NCBI GenBank assembly: GCA_030840445.1
Contig: JAVEEN010000167.1
Location: 1-45,561 of the forward strand
From: Pseudonocardiales bacterium
GTDB taxonomy: Bacteria; Actinomycetota; Actinomycetes; Mycobacteriales; Jatrophihabitantaceae
DNA length: 45,561 bases
Reading direction: 5' to 3'
The notes below the pieces were generated by a model, which was not told the DNA's origin, did not search any database, and worked only from the letters and a program-made list of their open reading frames with translations. Of this stretch, positions 1-8,800 are shown piece after piece (the stretch's first letter is position 1; each line of letters starts with the position of its first letter). A program made the translations under genes and the position numbers.

Positions 1-1146
1 GCTCGGGTCGTCGGTCACGAGTTCGTTGAGGTTGCTGTCGAAGCCGTCGAGCATTTCGCGGGTACTGCCGGTCAATTCGGTGAGAGCGCCCATCCGTTCG
101 TTCAGCGCCTTTTCCGGAAGTGCGGCACCGCCTTCGACCTCGGCCGCCAGATTGACCACCGCGTGGCTCCAGTCCCGCAGTTGGTCCGACATCTGCGCGG
201 ACAGGCCGGCGATCACGTCGGTACGGGCTCGCAGCGCAGTGGTGGTCTCTGCAGCGATCGGCAGCTTGGTGTGGGTATAGAACGCTGACAGCTGCGAATC
301 TCCCTCGACCAGTTCGCGGAGCCGCGCGTCGATGAGATCTCGGGTCAGCTGCCGTCCGGCTTGCAGCATCGCAGCCTTGGAGGGCTTGCCGTCCTTGCCG
401 CCGAGCGCCGCCCGGGCCCGCCGGGCCCGTGCCTTCGCTTCGGGCGACTGGTAGTCGCGGGCGCCTTTGAGCTCATCGGGCAGCGCCTCGCCGTTGTCGA
501 GCCTTTCCATCATCTCCGCGAGCTTTGCGAGCTTGTCGGCACCGGACAGCTTGTCCAGCGCGGCATCGGAGCGGGACGGTTCCAGGGCGGCCAGCGCATC
601 GAGCCGGGCTTGGACCAGCGGCTTGGCTGCCGCCTTCCCGAGATCATCCATCCGGCCGGACTTGAAAACCTTCTTGACCTTCTCACCCGCACCCTCGGTG
701 TCGGTCAGTTTCGTCACCGCGGCTCCCATGACCGCGGGCTTGACCATGGTCTCGACCACATCGTCGGCAGCGTCAGTGCCGATGGCGGCGATCGGCGCCG
801 ACGTCGCGGCCAGCACCTGTTGCGGCGTCAGGCGGTCTGCCAGTTGTCCGGCCTGGGCCAGGAACATCGCTTGCTCGCTGCGGGCCCGCATCTGCATCGC
901 CTTGAGCGTGGCCGCCGGAACCGCGTCGGCCGATGCTGCGCCGCCGAGTTTGTCGACCACCGAGGCGGCAACCTCAGCGGCACCGACGGGCGCACCGGCC
1001 GCGCTGGGTTTGCCGGTCGTCCGAGCCGGGCTGGCGGCCGCGGTCGATGCGGCCTGCACCGAAGGCGCGGGTTCGGTGCTGGGTGCCGCGACATCCGGCT
1101 GCGGCGCAACCTGTGGCCCGGCCGGCCCCGCGAACGCACTGGTCAC
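1..1146 (-). CDS. Hypothetical helical protein with Pro/Ala-rich N-terminus, 3' end cut by window edge
   Basis: An open frame runs on the minus strand to base 1 without a stop, giving 382 residues of an incomplete protein. I start it at the GTG complementary to 1144-1146 because AGGTGAGG lies eight bases upstream. An in-frame ATG at 1227 would add 27 residues but has no clear ribosome site. The first ~55 residues are rich in Pro, Ala, Ser and Thr and look disordered. The rest is Ala/Leu/Lys/Glu/Arg-rich and probably all helical. No signal peptide, membrane segment or known catalytic motif is seen. It is divergent from the CIS operon starting at 1262. Its position beside the PAAR tip and its disordered-then-helical layout would suit a CIS cargo or structural accessory (a tape measure is also possible), but that is inference and the function is unknown. 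Confidence 0.75.
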   Translation of the reverse strand, partial: MTSAFAGPAGPQVAPQPDVAAPSTEPAPSVQAASTAAASPARTTGKPSAAGAPVGAAEVAASVVDKLGGAASADAVPAATLKAMQMRARSEQAMFLAQAGQLADRLTPQQVLAATSAPIAAIGTDAADDVVETMVKPAVMGAAVTKLTDTEGAGEKVKKVFKSGRMDDLGKAAAKPLVQARLDALAALEPSRSDAALDKLSGADKLAKLAEMMERLDNGEALPDELKGARDYQSPEAKARARRARAALGGKDGKPSKAAMLQAGRQLTRDLIDARLRELVEGDSQLSAFYTHTKLPIAAETTTALRARTDVIAGLSAQMSDQLRDWSHAVVNLAAEVEGGAALPEKALNERMGALTELTGSTREMLDGFDSNLNELVTDDPS

Positions 1147-1261
1147 TGGCGGGCCCTCACCTGTCGCATGGGAAAGCACGGGAGAAGCGGGCGACGGCGT
1201 CGCGCACGCGAATTTCACGAGAACCATATCTAACTTCGATCACGCAGGGTAGCTTTCATGC

Positions 1262-1771
1262 GTGTTTGAGTTACGAGCCAGATCGGCGCGGCTCCCGGCG
1301 CGGAGCCTGGGGTGCCTGCTCGCAGTAGCCCTCGCAGTCAGTCTGAGTGGATGTGGCGTGTTCGGCGGCGGCAAGAAGACCGCTAACGCCGTGTCCGTGT
1401 TCAACGTGAAACCCGGCGAGTGCTTCACTGCTCCCGGGGACGTCAAGACCGAGCTGTCCAATTTGAACTCGGTGGCCTGCACCGCGCCACACACCCAGGA
1501 GTCCTATGCCAGCGTGGCCTTCACGAAGTCGGACGGAACGAGCGCGTCGACATATCCCGGCGCGGACACCCTGACCAACTTCGCCCAGGGCAGTTGCGCT
1601 CAGAAGTTCCAGAGCTACGTCGGCATCAACTACCTCGACTCGCATCTCTTCTTCACGTTCCTGCTTCCCTCGGCGCGCGGCTGGGAGCAGGACGGCGATC
1701 GCAATGTGGTGTGCTTCGTGACCACCACCGGCGCCAGCCTGACCGAGTCCGTCAAGGGCAAGAAGCAATAG
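1262..1771 (+). CDS. Septum formation family lipoprotein
   Basis: A 169-residue protein starting with GTG. Residues ~15-31 form a lipoprotein signal with the lipobox LSGC (lipidated Cys31), so the product should be anchored on the outer face of the membrane. The exported part fits the Septum_form family (Pfam PF13845): a GECF motif, then VACTAPHTQESYA, a mid-domain Cys, and a C-terminal WEQDGDR...VVC. These paired cysteines and the PH..E motif are typical of the family. The molecular role is poorly known; actinobacterial members are linked by name to septation. The stop is 8 bp before the PAAR-like gene, whose ribosome site GGAG lies in the gap, so the two are probably cotranscribed. Whether it serves the injection system or is merely adjacent cannot be told. 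Confidence 0.8.
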   Translation: MFELRARSARLPARSLGCLLAVALAVSLSGCGVFGGGKKTANAVSVFNVKPGECFTAPGDVKTELSNLNSVACTAPHTQESYASVAFTKSDGTSASTYPGADTLTNFAQGSCAQKFQSYVGINYLDSHLFFTFLLPSARGWEQDGDRNVVCFVTTTGASLTESVKGKKQ

Positions 1772-1779
1772 GAGAGCCC

Positions 1780-2169
1780 ATGCCTCAGGCAGCTGTCAGT
1801 ACCGCGGTGGTCAAGTGCACCTTCGGCATGGCACCGAGTTCGCTGAACGCGTTGCCGGTCACTCGGGTGACCATCGAGGGCAAACCCGCCGCGACGATCA
1901 TGGATATGGCCCCGGGGGTCAACATCCCGCCCTTCGGTATGTGCACCAGCCTGTCGAATCCCACCGTTGCCGCGGCGACCGCGGCGGCGCTGGGCGTGCT
2001 CACTCCGATGCCGTGCGTGCCGGTCTCGACCGGACCGTGGGCCCCGGGGTCACCGCAGGTCTTGATCGGCAAGAAGCCGGCCCTGGTTTCGGGCTCGATG
2101 TGTATCTGCGCCTGGGGCGGGGTCATCGAGATGGCATTTCCCGGTACCGTCCGCACGACCATCGGCTGA
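1780..2169 (+). CDS. DUF4280 PAAR-like spike-tip protein (Afp10-like)
   Basis: A 129-residue protein. The ATG at 1780 follows a GGAG ribosome site; the frame is open further upstream but overlaps the lipoprotein gene. It matches the DUF4280/PAAR-like family along its length: KCTFGMAPSSL near the N-terminus, MDMAPGVNIPPFGMC in the middle, then NPTVAAATAAALGVLTPMPC, and CICAWGGVIEM at the C-terminus. The regularly placed Cys residues would bind a metal at the tip. PAAR-like proteins cap the VgrG spike and sharpen the particle; some also carry effectors. The protein is a bare PAAR unit with no extension, so it is a structural tip rather than a fused toxin. The 241-bp gap that follows separates it from the sheath gene. 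Confidence 0.9.
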   Translation: MPQAAVSTAVVKCTFGMAPSSLNALPVTRVTIEGKPAATIMDMAPGVNIPPFGMCTSLSNPTVAAATAAALGVLTPMPCVPVSTGPWAPGSPQVLIGKKPALVSGSMCICAWGGVIEMAFPGTVRTTIG

Positions 2170-2339
2170 CCCAGCCGCTGCCGACGCCGGACGATCTCGC
2201 AGCAGCTGACCGCGCAACCGACCGCGCAGCCCGGTTTGCCCGCTTTGCGAGTAAGAGTAAGTACGCCAAAACCGTCCGTAATCGAAATGACGCTAAAAAT
2301 TCTTTGACGGGGATCTAACTTTCCGGTGCGTTTTGGTTT

Positions 2340-2351
2340 AGCGTTCACGCT
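2340..2351. promoter_or_regulatory. Short inverted repeat upstream of sheath gene
   Basis: AGCGT-TC-ACGCT is a perfect 5-bp dyad with a 2-base centre in the A/T-richer stretch (about 2260-2370) before the sheath gene. It lies 3 bp from a second, longer palindrome. The pair suggests operator sites for the main structural operon. A TTGACG hexamer at 2304-2309 is a possible -35 element, but I see no convincing -10 at normal spacing. Confidence 0.3.
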
Positions 2352-2354
2352 GAA

Positions 2355-2368
2355 TGATCAATTGATCA
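2355..2368. promoter_or_regulatory. 14-bp perfect palindrome, candidate operator of the sheath operon
   Basis: TGATCAATTGATCA reads identically on both strands and stands out as A/T-rich in a GC-rich genome. It is 42 bp before the sheath start codon, in the only sizeable gap (2170-2410) of the arm-1 gene run, where a promoter for the highly expressed sheath and tube genes is expected. A dimeric repressor or activator could bind here. The binding protein is not identifiable from the window. Confidence 0.4.
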
Positions 2369-2410
2369 CGCAGCGCGATCCGAATCAGTCCCCGAACGGA
2401 GCGGTCAAGC

Positions 2411-3985
2411 ATGCCCACATACACGGCGCCCGGCGTATACGTCGAAGAAGTCCCGTCCTCTCAGAAGGTGCTCTCGGCCGCGCCGACCGCCGTGGCCGCG
2501 TTCGTCGGTTTCACCGAGAGGGCACCGGCAGATGATCCGAGCGACCCGCAGGGTGTCGCGCCGCGCCTCGTGACCAGCTGGACCCAGTTCGAATCGCTGT
2601 ACGGCAGTTTTGCCGAAGGCTGCGTCCTCCCGCTGTCGGTGTACGGCTACTTCGCCAACGGGGGCAGCCTCGCCTACATCTGCCGGATCCCGAACTCCGA
2701 GCCGGCGGGCGAGCCGTCGCGTCGGGCGCTGCCGGCGGCCGACCGCGCGCTCGGTGAGCCGCTGGTCATCGAGAGCCTTGAACCGGACGCCGACATCACC
2801 ATCGAGATCACCAGCGTGGACGGCGGCGCGGACGCCCCGGAGGGCCCCTCACCGTTCAGCCTGTCGGTCCTGCTCAACGGCCTCCAGGTCGAATCATTCG
2901 ACAACCTCGACTTCAACTCCGGTGACCGCAACGTCAAGACCGTGGTCAACAAGACCTCCACCAAGATCAAGGTCGACGTCGCCCTGGACAAGACGGCGGA
3001 TCTGGCTTCCCAGCTCGAAGTGCTCAAGCCGGGCCTCTACCCGCTGCAGAAGTCGGCAGCGGTGCCGGTGCCGGTGACCGGCCGGAAGTTTGCCGGTTCG
3101 GAATCAGCGCGCAATGGCATCAACGGACTCGCGGTCGCCGACGAGGTGACGATGGTGGTGGTGCCCGACCTGATCACAGCCGCCACCAAGGCCGATGGCA
3201 GCATCGACCTCAACCTCTGGAAGGCCGTGCAGACCGCGCTGATCTCGCACTGCGAGCAGAACGGCAACCGGATGGCCGTGCTCGATGCGCCTCCCGGTAT
3301 GAACACCCAGCAGATCAAGGAATGGCGCAGCGAGGTGGCGATGTACGACTCGGCTTTCGCCGCGCTGTACTACCCCTGGATCAAGGTCGAGAACCCGATC
3401 GGTGTGAACGGGAACTCCGAGGTCTTCATCCCGCCGTCCGGCCACGTGGCAGGCGTCTGGGCCCGGACCGACGAGAGCCGCGGTGTCTGGAAGGCTCCGG
3501 CGAACGACACCATTCGCGGCGTGCTCGACATCGAGCGCGGGATCACCCAGAACGAGCAGGGATTGCTCAACCCGATCGGGATCAACTGCATCCGCCCCTT
3601 CGGCACCCGCGGCATCCGGATCTGGGGCGCCCGCACCTTGGCATCGGACTCGGACTGGCGCTACATCAACGTGCGCCGGCTGTTCAACATGGTCGAGTCG
3701 ACGATTCTCGAAGGAACCCAATGGGCGGTCTTCGAGCCGAACGACACGGCCTTGTGGGAAGGCGTGAAGCGCACCCTGGACGGGTTCCTCCGCGGCCTGT
3801 GGTCAGCCGGAGCGCTCTTCGGAGCAACGGCGGACCAGGCCTTCTACGTCAAGTGTGATGCCGAGACCAACCCGCCGCAGTCCATCGACGAAGGCAAGCT
3901 GGTCGTCGAGGTGGGCATCGCTCCGGTCAAGCCCGCCGAGTTCGTGATCTTCCGCATCAGCCAGCAGAAGCAGGTCGCCGCCTAG
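2411..3985 (+). CDS. Contractile tail sheath protein (Afp2/3/4-like)
   Basis: A 524-residue phage tail sheath family protein. The N-terminus TYTAPGVYVEEVPSS is the characteristic sheath opening, including the strand that links neighbouring subunits. The C-terminal domain (from ~residue 390) carries GTRGIRIWGARTLASD, WRYINVRRLFNMVE, a DGFLRGLWSAGALFG segment and a final EFVIFRISQQ strand, all typical of sheath handshake domains. The middle region (~100-230) is a variable surface domain. It polymerises around the tube and contracts to drive the spike. Only one sheath gene is present, whereas Afp and PVC have three paralogues; a single sheath is usual in actinobacterial systems. It is followed after 70 bp by the tube gene. 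Confidence 0.96.
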   Translation: MPTYTAPGVYVEEVPSSQKVLSAAPTAVAAFVGFTERAPADDPSDPQGVAPRLVTSWTQFESLYGSFAEGCVLPLSVYGYFANGGSLAYICRIPNSEPAGEPSRRALPAADRALGEPLVIESLEPDADITIEITSVDGGADAPEGPSPFSLSVLLNGLQVESFDNLDFNSGDRNVKTVVNKTSTKIKVDVALDKTADLASQLEVLKPGLYPLQKSAAVPVPVTGRKFAGSESARNGINGLAVADEVTMVVVPDLITAATKADGSIDLNLWKAVQTALISHCEQNGNRMAVLDAPPGMNTQQIKEWRSEVAMYDSAFAALYYPWIKVENPIGVNGNSEVFIPPSGHVAGVWARTDESRGVWKAPANDTIRGVLDIERGITQNEQGLLNPIGINCIRPFGTRGIRIWGARTLASDSDWRYINVRRLFNMVESTILEGTQWAVFEPNDTALWEGVKRTLDGFLRGLWSAGALFGATADQAFYVKCDAETNPPQSIDEGKLVVEVGIAPVKPAEFVIFRISQQKQVAA

Positions 3986-4055
3986 CCCGGCGGACCAGTC
4001 AGCCGGCTCTCCCGTACCGCATCCCCGCACCGAGCTATGAACCCTGGAGTAGGCA

Positions 4056-4532
4056 ATGCCCAATGATCTGATCTCAACCGACCCCATTGTCGCCAGGAAC
4101 TTCTTCCTGGAAATCGACGGCGAAAACATCGTGCTGTCGGGGGTCTCCGGCCTGGACATGGAACTCGACGTCGTGACGATCCAGCAGACCGGTAAGGACG
4201 GCAAGGCGCAGAACATCAAGACGCTGGGTCAGGTGACCAAGGCGCCGGACATCAGCATCACCCGGATGGCCCCGATGGACGCCGCCAACGACCCGATCTG
4301 GAAGTGGTTCAAGGCGGTTCGCGACTCCGGATTCACCGGTCACAAGCGCGACGGCAACCGCAAGAACGGCTCGATCGTGCTGTTCGATACCACGCTCACC
4401 GAGGTCGGCCGCTTCAACTTCTTCAACGGTTGGCCGAGCAAGATCGGCACGGACGCCGTGAGCACCGAATCCAACGACGCCGTGAAGGAATCGATCACCC
4501 TGGTGATCGAGCGGCTCGATCGGATCAAGTAA
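4056..4532 (+). CDS. Tail tube protein (Afp1-like, gp19 family)
   Basis: A 158-residue T4 gp19/Hcp-like tube protein. The start PIVARNFFLEIDGENIVLSG and the following SGLDMELDVV are the usual first beta-hairpins of the tube fold. The tail ESITLVIERLDRIK is the typical last strand. A conserved DPIWKWFKAVRDSG helix lies in the middle. Hexamers stack to form the inner tube, the conduit for cargo. An AGTAGG-like stretch precedes the ATG. It sits directly after the sheath, as in most CIS loci. Confidence 0.95.
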   Translation: MPNDLISTDPIVARNFFLEIDGENIVLSGVSGLDMELDVVTIQQTGKDGKAQNIKTLGQVTKAPDISITRMAPMDAANDPIWKWFKAVRDSGFTGHKRDGNRKNGSIVLFDTTLTEVGRFNFFNGWPSKIGTDAVSTESNDAVKESITLVIERLDRIK

Positions 4533-4598
4533 CCGCTCACCTACGAGGAAGGCGGTGCGGAACGTACGTTATCCCGCGCCGCCTGATGGGGTTGTGAC

Positions 4599-5138
4599 AT
4601 GACCGAGCCGACACTCCGGACCCGATACGACTTCACCCTGCCCCGCGGCTATATCGACCACCAGGGCCGGATGCACAAGACCGGCACGATGCGACTGGCC
4701 ACGGCGCGCGACGAGCTCGAACCGTTGCGCGACCCGACCGTTTCAGGGCCGGACGATCCGCGGCTGACCATCGTCGTATTGGCCCGGGTCGTGGAGCGGC
4801 TCGGCGATATGGAATTGGTGACCTCGCACGACATCGAAGGACTCTTCGCAGTCGACCTGGCGTTTCTTCAGGACTTCTACGGCGTGATCAACTTCGGCAC
4901 CCAAGAGGAGTTCGAGGCCCTGCTAACGGCCCAGCAGGGCAGTGCGCTGCTCGGCACGAAGCCGGCGACACCGCAGCCCGAGCCGGCTGCGGCCGAGCCG
5001 TCCCCGGAGCGGCCTGCGGGGCCTGCGGCCCCCGCGACCCTGGCCGACTCCGGCTCCCCGTCCTCGGCATTCTCGTTCGAGAACGCTACGCGCCCGCTGC
5101 GTTCGGCGGTCGAGGAAATGCCGCGCCGGGCGCAGTAG
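4599..5138 (+). CDS. Phage tail assembly chaperone-like protein
   Basis: A 179-residue protein. Residues 1-110 match a small family found between tube genes in T4-like tails and CIS loci: RYDFTLPRGYIDHQGRMHKTG, MRLATARDELEPLRDPTV, then VVLARVVERLGDMELVT and EGLFAVDLAFLQDFYGVINF. The last ~70 residues are Pro/Ala/Glu-rich and probably disordered. Its position between two tube genes suggests a tail-assembly chaperone or baseplate factor. No catalytic motif is visible. Confidence 0.8.
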   Translation: MTEPTLRTRYDFTLPRGYIDHQGRMHKTGTMRLATARDELEPLRDPTVSGPDDPRLTIVVLARVVERLGDMELVTSHDIEGLFAVDLAFLQDFYGVINFGTQEEFEALLTAQQGSALLGTKPATPQPEPAAAEPSPERPAGPAAPATLADSGSPSSAFSFENATRPLRSAVEEMPRRAQ

Positions 5139-5154
5139 GGGCAGGTTCGTCACC

Positions 5155-5334
5155 ATGATGCGGTACCCGACGGACGCGCTCTGGCAGGAGATCGCCTACC
5201 TGGCCTATCACCTGCACTGGCCGCTTGACGATCTGCTCGACCTGGAACACATGGACCGCGTGCGAATGGTTCGCGCCGTGGTGTCTTTCAATGAACGGGC
5301 CTGGCAGGCGGTACGCGAATATGCCCAGTACTGA
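5155..5334 (+). CDS. Small Afp6-like/DUF6760-like CIS protein
   Basis: A 59-residue protein starting at the ATG of 5155 (a second ATG follows at once). The sequence RYPTDALWQEIAYLAYHLHWPLDDLLDLEH then RVRMVRAVVSFNERAW is the compact aromatic-rich pattern of the tiny proteins (DUF6760-like) encoded between tube genes in eCIS clusters; the YPxDxLxxEIAYLAYHxHW core is its hallmark. It is probably a structural or assembly component rather than an enzyme. Its 3' end overlaps the next gene by 14 bp, implying translational coupling. Confidence 0.72.
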   Translation: MMRYPTDALWQEIAYLAYHLHWPLDDLLDLEHMDRVRMVRAVVSFNERAWQAVREYAQY

Positions 5335-5803
5335 TCCACTTGGCGGTGAGCCGTCGACCGCGTCCAAATTTCTCTTCGAGGTGGACGGCGTCGAGATCGG
5401 GGTTTTCCGGGAGGTGACCGGACTTCAGGTCACTGTGGGCATTCAGGAGATCAGCGAAGGCGGTCAGAACGGGTTCGTGCACAAGATGCCCGGCCGGATG
5501 ACCTGGCCGCACCTGGTGTTCCGCCGCGGCGTCACCGAAAGCGATGCGCTGTTCACCTGGCTTTCCAAGACCTCGGGCGAGGGCTTCGCCGGCAACAACA
5601 ACAAGCTGACGCGTGCCACCGGTGCCGTGACCGCTCTGGATTCGAACGGAATCCGCCTGCGTTCGTGGGATTTTGCCGATGTGTTCCCGGTTCGCTGGAA
5701 GGGCCCGGACTTCGACAGCAGCAGTAACGCCTCGCTGGAGGAGGAACTCGAGGTCGCCCATCACGGGTTCAAGGCCCGCACGCAGCCGGCTGGGACCACG
5801 TGA
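5321..5803 (+). CDS. Second tail-tube-like protein (Afp5-like)
   Basis: A 160-residue gp19-family protein. I start at the ATG of 5321 because the gp19 fold begins just downstream (SKFLFEVDGVEIGVFREVTGL). Other family marks are SEGGQNGFVHKMPGRMTWPHLVFRRG and a C-terminal SLEEELEVAHHGF strand. It is diverged from the tube at 4056. In Afp/PVC a second tube paralogue forms the tube-initiating layer above the spike, and this gene's place just before the LysM/VgrG baseplate genes fits that role. It overlaps the previous gene by 14 bp, and its TGA overlaps the GTG of the next gene. Confidence 0.9.
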   Translation: MPSTDPLGGEPSTASKFLFEVDGVEIGVFREVTGLQVTVGIQEISEGGQNGFVHKMPGRMTWPHLVFRRGVTESDALFTWLSKTSGEGFAGNNNKLTRATGAVTALDSNGIRLRSWDFADVFPVRWKGPDFDSSSNASLEEELEVAHHGFKARTQPAGTT

Positions 5804-8800
5804 GCAGCGACCTGCCCGCGGCTGAAGGTGCCGGGGCGGCAGGGGCGTCCGAGGCAGCAGGGGCGTTCGAGGCAGCGGGATTGGCCGGATCTTCCGGTGG
5901 CCTGGCGCTCGGTCGTGACCTCGTGCGCCGGATGCGTCGTCCCGGTCCGCCGCTGGGCCGGCTTAGACCCGCCGGCGTCGGGAGCATCGCCTCGTCGGCG
6001 TTGCGGTTCGCCACGTCGACCGGACGCGCCGCCCCGCTGCGGCGGCTGTTGAACGGGCCGGGCGAGGCCCGCGTGCCGCGCCTGGGTGAGGCTCAGCTGC
6101 GGCCGCCCCGCTGGTGGACGCCGACCGAATCCGCTGAGGAGTCCGATAAGCCGTCCTCCAGTGGAGATTCTGCTTCCTCCGCTACGGATTCGGCGCTGCC
6201 TTCAGCGACTGGCCGATCGGCACTGGGTGGCTCGGTGGCGCGCCTGGAGGATATCCAACTGCCGCCGCGCACGCTGCCCCGTGCAGTTCGTCGAGTGCCG
6301 GACGAACAGACTTGGACGCCCGGCGGCATCGTGGAGAACCTGGTCTCGACCGTGGCGAACATTCGCCGCATGGACGAGGTGACCGCGGCCGGTCCAATGG
6401 TGAACAGGCAGGACCGGGCGCGACTGGCAGCTCCCCGCCCGGCCCCGCTGCCGTCATCGGCAGCCGGCCGGATCAGCTCCACCGCGCCGGCTGCCCGGCC
6501 GGGAACCGCCGGCACACCCTCGGCTTCGGTACCGACCGCTTCGGTACCGACCGCTTCGGTACCGCGGGTTGCGACACCGCCCGCCTCGACACCGAAGGCT
6601 GCCGTACCGCCGGCCTTGGTGGCGCGAGTTGTGCAACCGTCGGCTGCTGTCGGCCCGCCATCGGCGGCTTCGACACCGTCGGCTTCGGTAGCGCGGGCTT
6701 CGGTTGCGCCGGCCGCGACCTCGTCGGTTGCGGTTGCGCCGGTTTCGACACCGCCGGTTGCGATCCCGTCGGGCTCGGGATCGCAGGATGCGGGATGGAC
6801 ACCGGCGCCATCGTCCGCGACCCCAGGTTCCGCTCGTTCAACCTCGGCGCCTCCTGCAGGCAATGCCGTCCTGCCGGCCTCCTCACCGTCGCCGGCCTCT
6901 TCCCCTTCGCCCGGGCCGCCGCTCCGGCCAAGCCAGCCGAGTTCGGCGCCTGGGCCGTTCCGGTTCCAGCGTCCGGTCGGGATGATGACGCAGCTGATGA
7001 CCGTCCGACGTACCGCCACGGCCGGCGGTTCGGCACCGGTCAATTCAGCTCGAGGGCATCTCGATGGCGGCGGTGGGGGAGCCAGCACTCTCGTCGCCCG
7101 GAGGTCGGCAGCCTCGGTCCGTACCAGTGCCCCTGACCGCCGAATGACCGGTGCCCTTCAGGCCCGGCGGTCCGCAGTCCGAGCGTTGACCGGAGCCACG
7201 TCGGGAGAACGCTCGGCTCTTTCCGCGGAGTTCACCGGTGCTCGGATCGGCTCAGCGGTTCCAGCCGGAAACCATGCAACCGCGCCGGGCCTTTCGGCCG
7301 GCGCGCTCGTTCGCACGGAGCGAAGTGAGGAGTTGACCGAACCGCAGCGGGCCGGGGCTGCGAGTGGGCCGGCCGGGCTGCGTCGAGCCGCGGCTGCGAG
7401 TGAGCTGGCCGGGCCGCGACCGGCCGCGGCTGGTAGTGACCTGGTGGCCGGTGCGCAGCCGGCTCCGACCGGCGGCTCCGGCCCGATGATTGCTCGGTCC
7501 TTGGAATTGCCTCGTGCAGTAAGCGCTCAGCCCCGGCACCTCGACCGAATGCGCCGCGCCGATCCGCTCACCGGTCCCAGCAGTTACGCCGCCTCGGCGT
7601 CAGGGTCGCCGTCGGCTTCGCGTGCAGCAGCGGCCGTGAGTACGGCCTCGGGCGCGTCTGCCGCTGCGGGAGTTGCTGCGGAAGTCGGAGCGGCACCAGC
7701 TCAGCCCACGACAACTCCCACGACCACGAATGCGACCGTGACTGCGGGATTGCGCGGTCCGGGCTCAGGGCCGTCAGCGGCGGTGATCCCGCTGCGGCGA
7801 TCGACCGCGGCGGCGGAGGTCATCGCCCCGAGCCGGTCGGGGTCAGCGGGCAGCGTTGCTCCGACCACTCAGGCGGCCGTGGTGGCGGCTCGATCAATCG
7901 ATACACACGACGGGTTGGCCAAGCCGCGCGATCACCAAGCCAACCCAGCCTCGCGGGCAGCCAACCCGGTAGCGCAGGCGGCCAACGCGGTTGCGCGGCC
8001 CGCCAACCCCGTAGTGCAGGCGTCCAACGCGATTGCGCGGCCCGCCAACCCGGCTGGGTGGGCGGCCAACGTGGCCGGGCTTACCAGCCCACGCAAGTCC
8101 CCAACCGGACTTCACCGGGTAACTGACCGGCACACCCATATCGGCGGAGCGGCCGTCGCCGTGGCAGCGCAGGCACCGTCGACGCCAAGCCTCGTCCGCA
8201 GGTTGGTCGGATCACCGTCGGGTCATCCGGTATCAGCAGCGGATGGTCCAGCCGCGATCCGACGGAGCGACGTTCTGCATCCGATGGTCGCGCCTTCGGC
8301 TGCCATGGCCAGCAGCGCGGGAGTGCGCCGGATGGTTCAGCCCACCGCTGCCCAGTGGGCCGGTTCGGCGGGCGCTGTCCGCGGGACCCCGCGGATCCTC
8401 GGCAGGGCCGCATCGTCCGCCGGGCCCGCGCCCGTAGCCCTGGCCACGGCCTTCGGCGCACCGGAGCCCATCCGGCCGAATGCGTTACCCGGCTCCGCCA
8501 CGCCGTCCGCTCCGTCACCCGGCTCCGGACTTGCGACGGGCTCCGCTTTTGCGACGGGCTCCGCACTTGCGACGGGCTCCGCCGTGTCGACCCGCCCTGC
8601 CGTGTCGACCCGCCCTGCCGTATCGCCGGGCGCTGCCGGCCAGTCAACGGTCCGCAGACTTGCTCGGGACGGCGGCTCGAGCGCCGCGCGCTACGTGGTC
8701 GCCCCGCCGCGGGTAAGTATTCGGCCGTCCGGGTCCGCCGGTATCGCTCCGTCGATTCCAGCGGTTGCACAAACGGACTCGGCGGGCACGCCGACCGGGC

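Noticed and set aside
361-1252. Plus-strand frames of 290 and 261 codons
   Set aside because: They are antisense to the minus-strand frame 1-1146, which has a better start, ribosome site and a protein-like helical sequence.
6093-7088. 331-codon minus-strand frame within the 1154-aa gene
   Set aside because: The plus frame is fixed by overlapping junctions at both ends and contains in-frame repeats; the antisense frame is low-complexity shadow.
7939-8079. Possible CRISPR-like array
   Set aside because: Units are 21 bp without spacers and encode an in-frame heptapeptide; it is a protein repeat.
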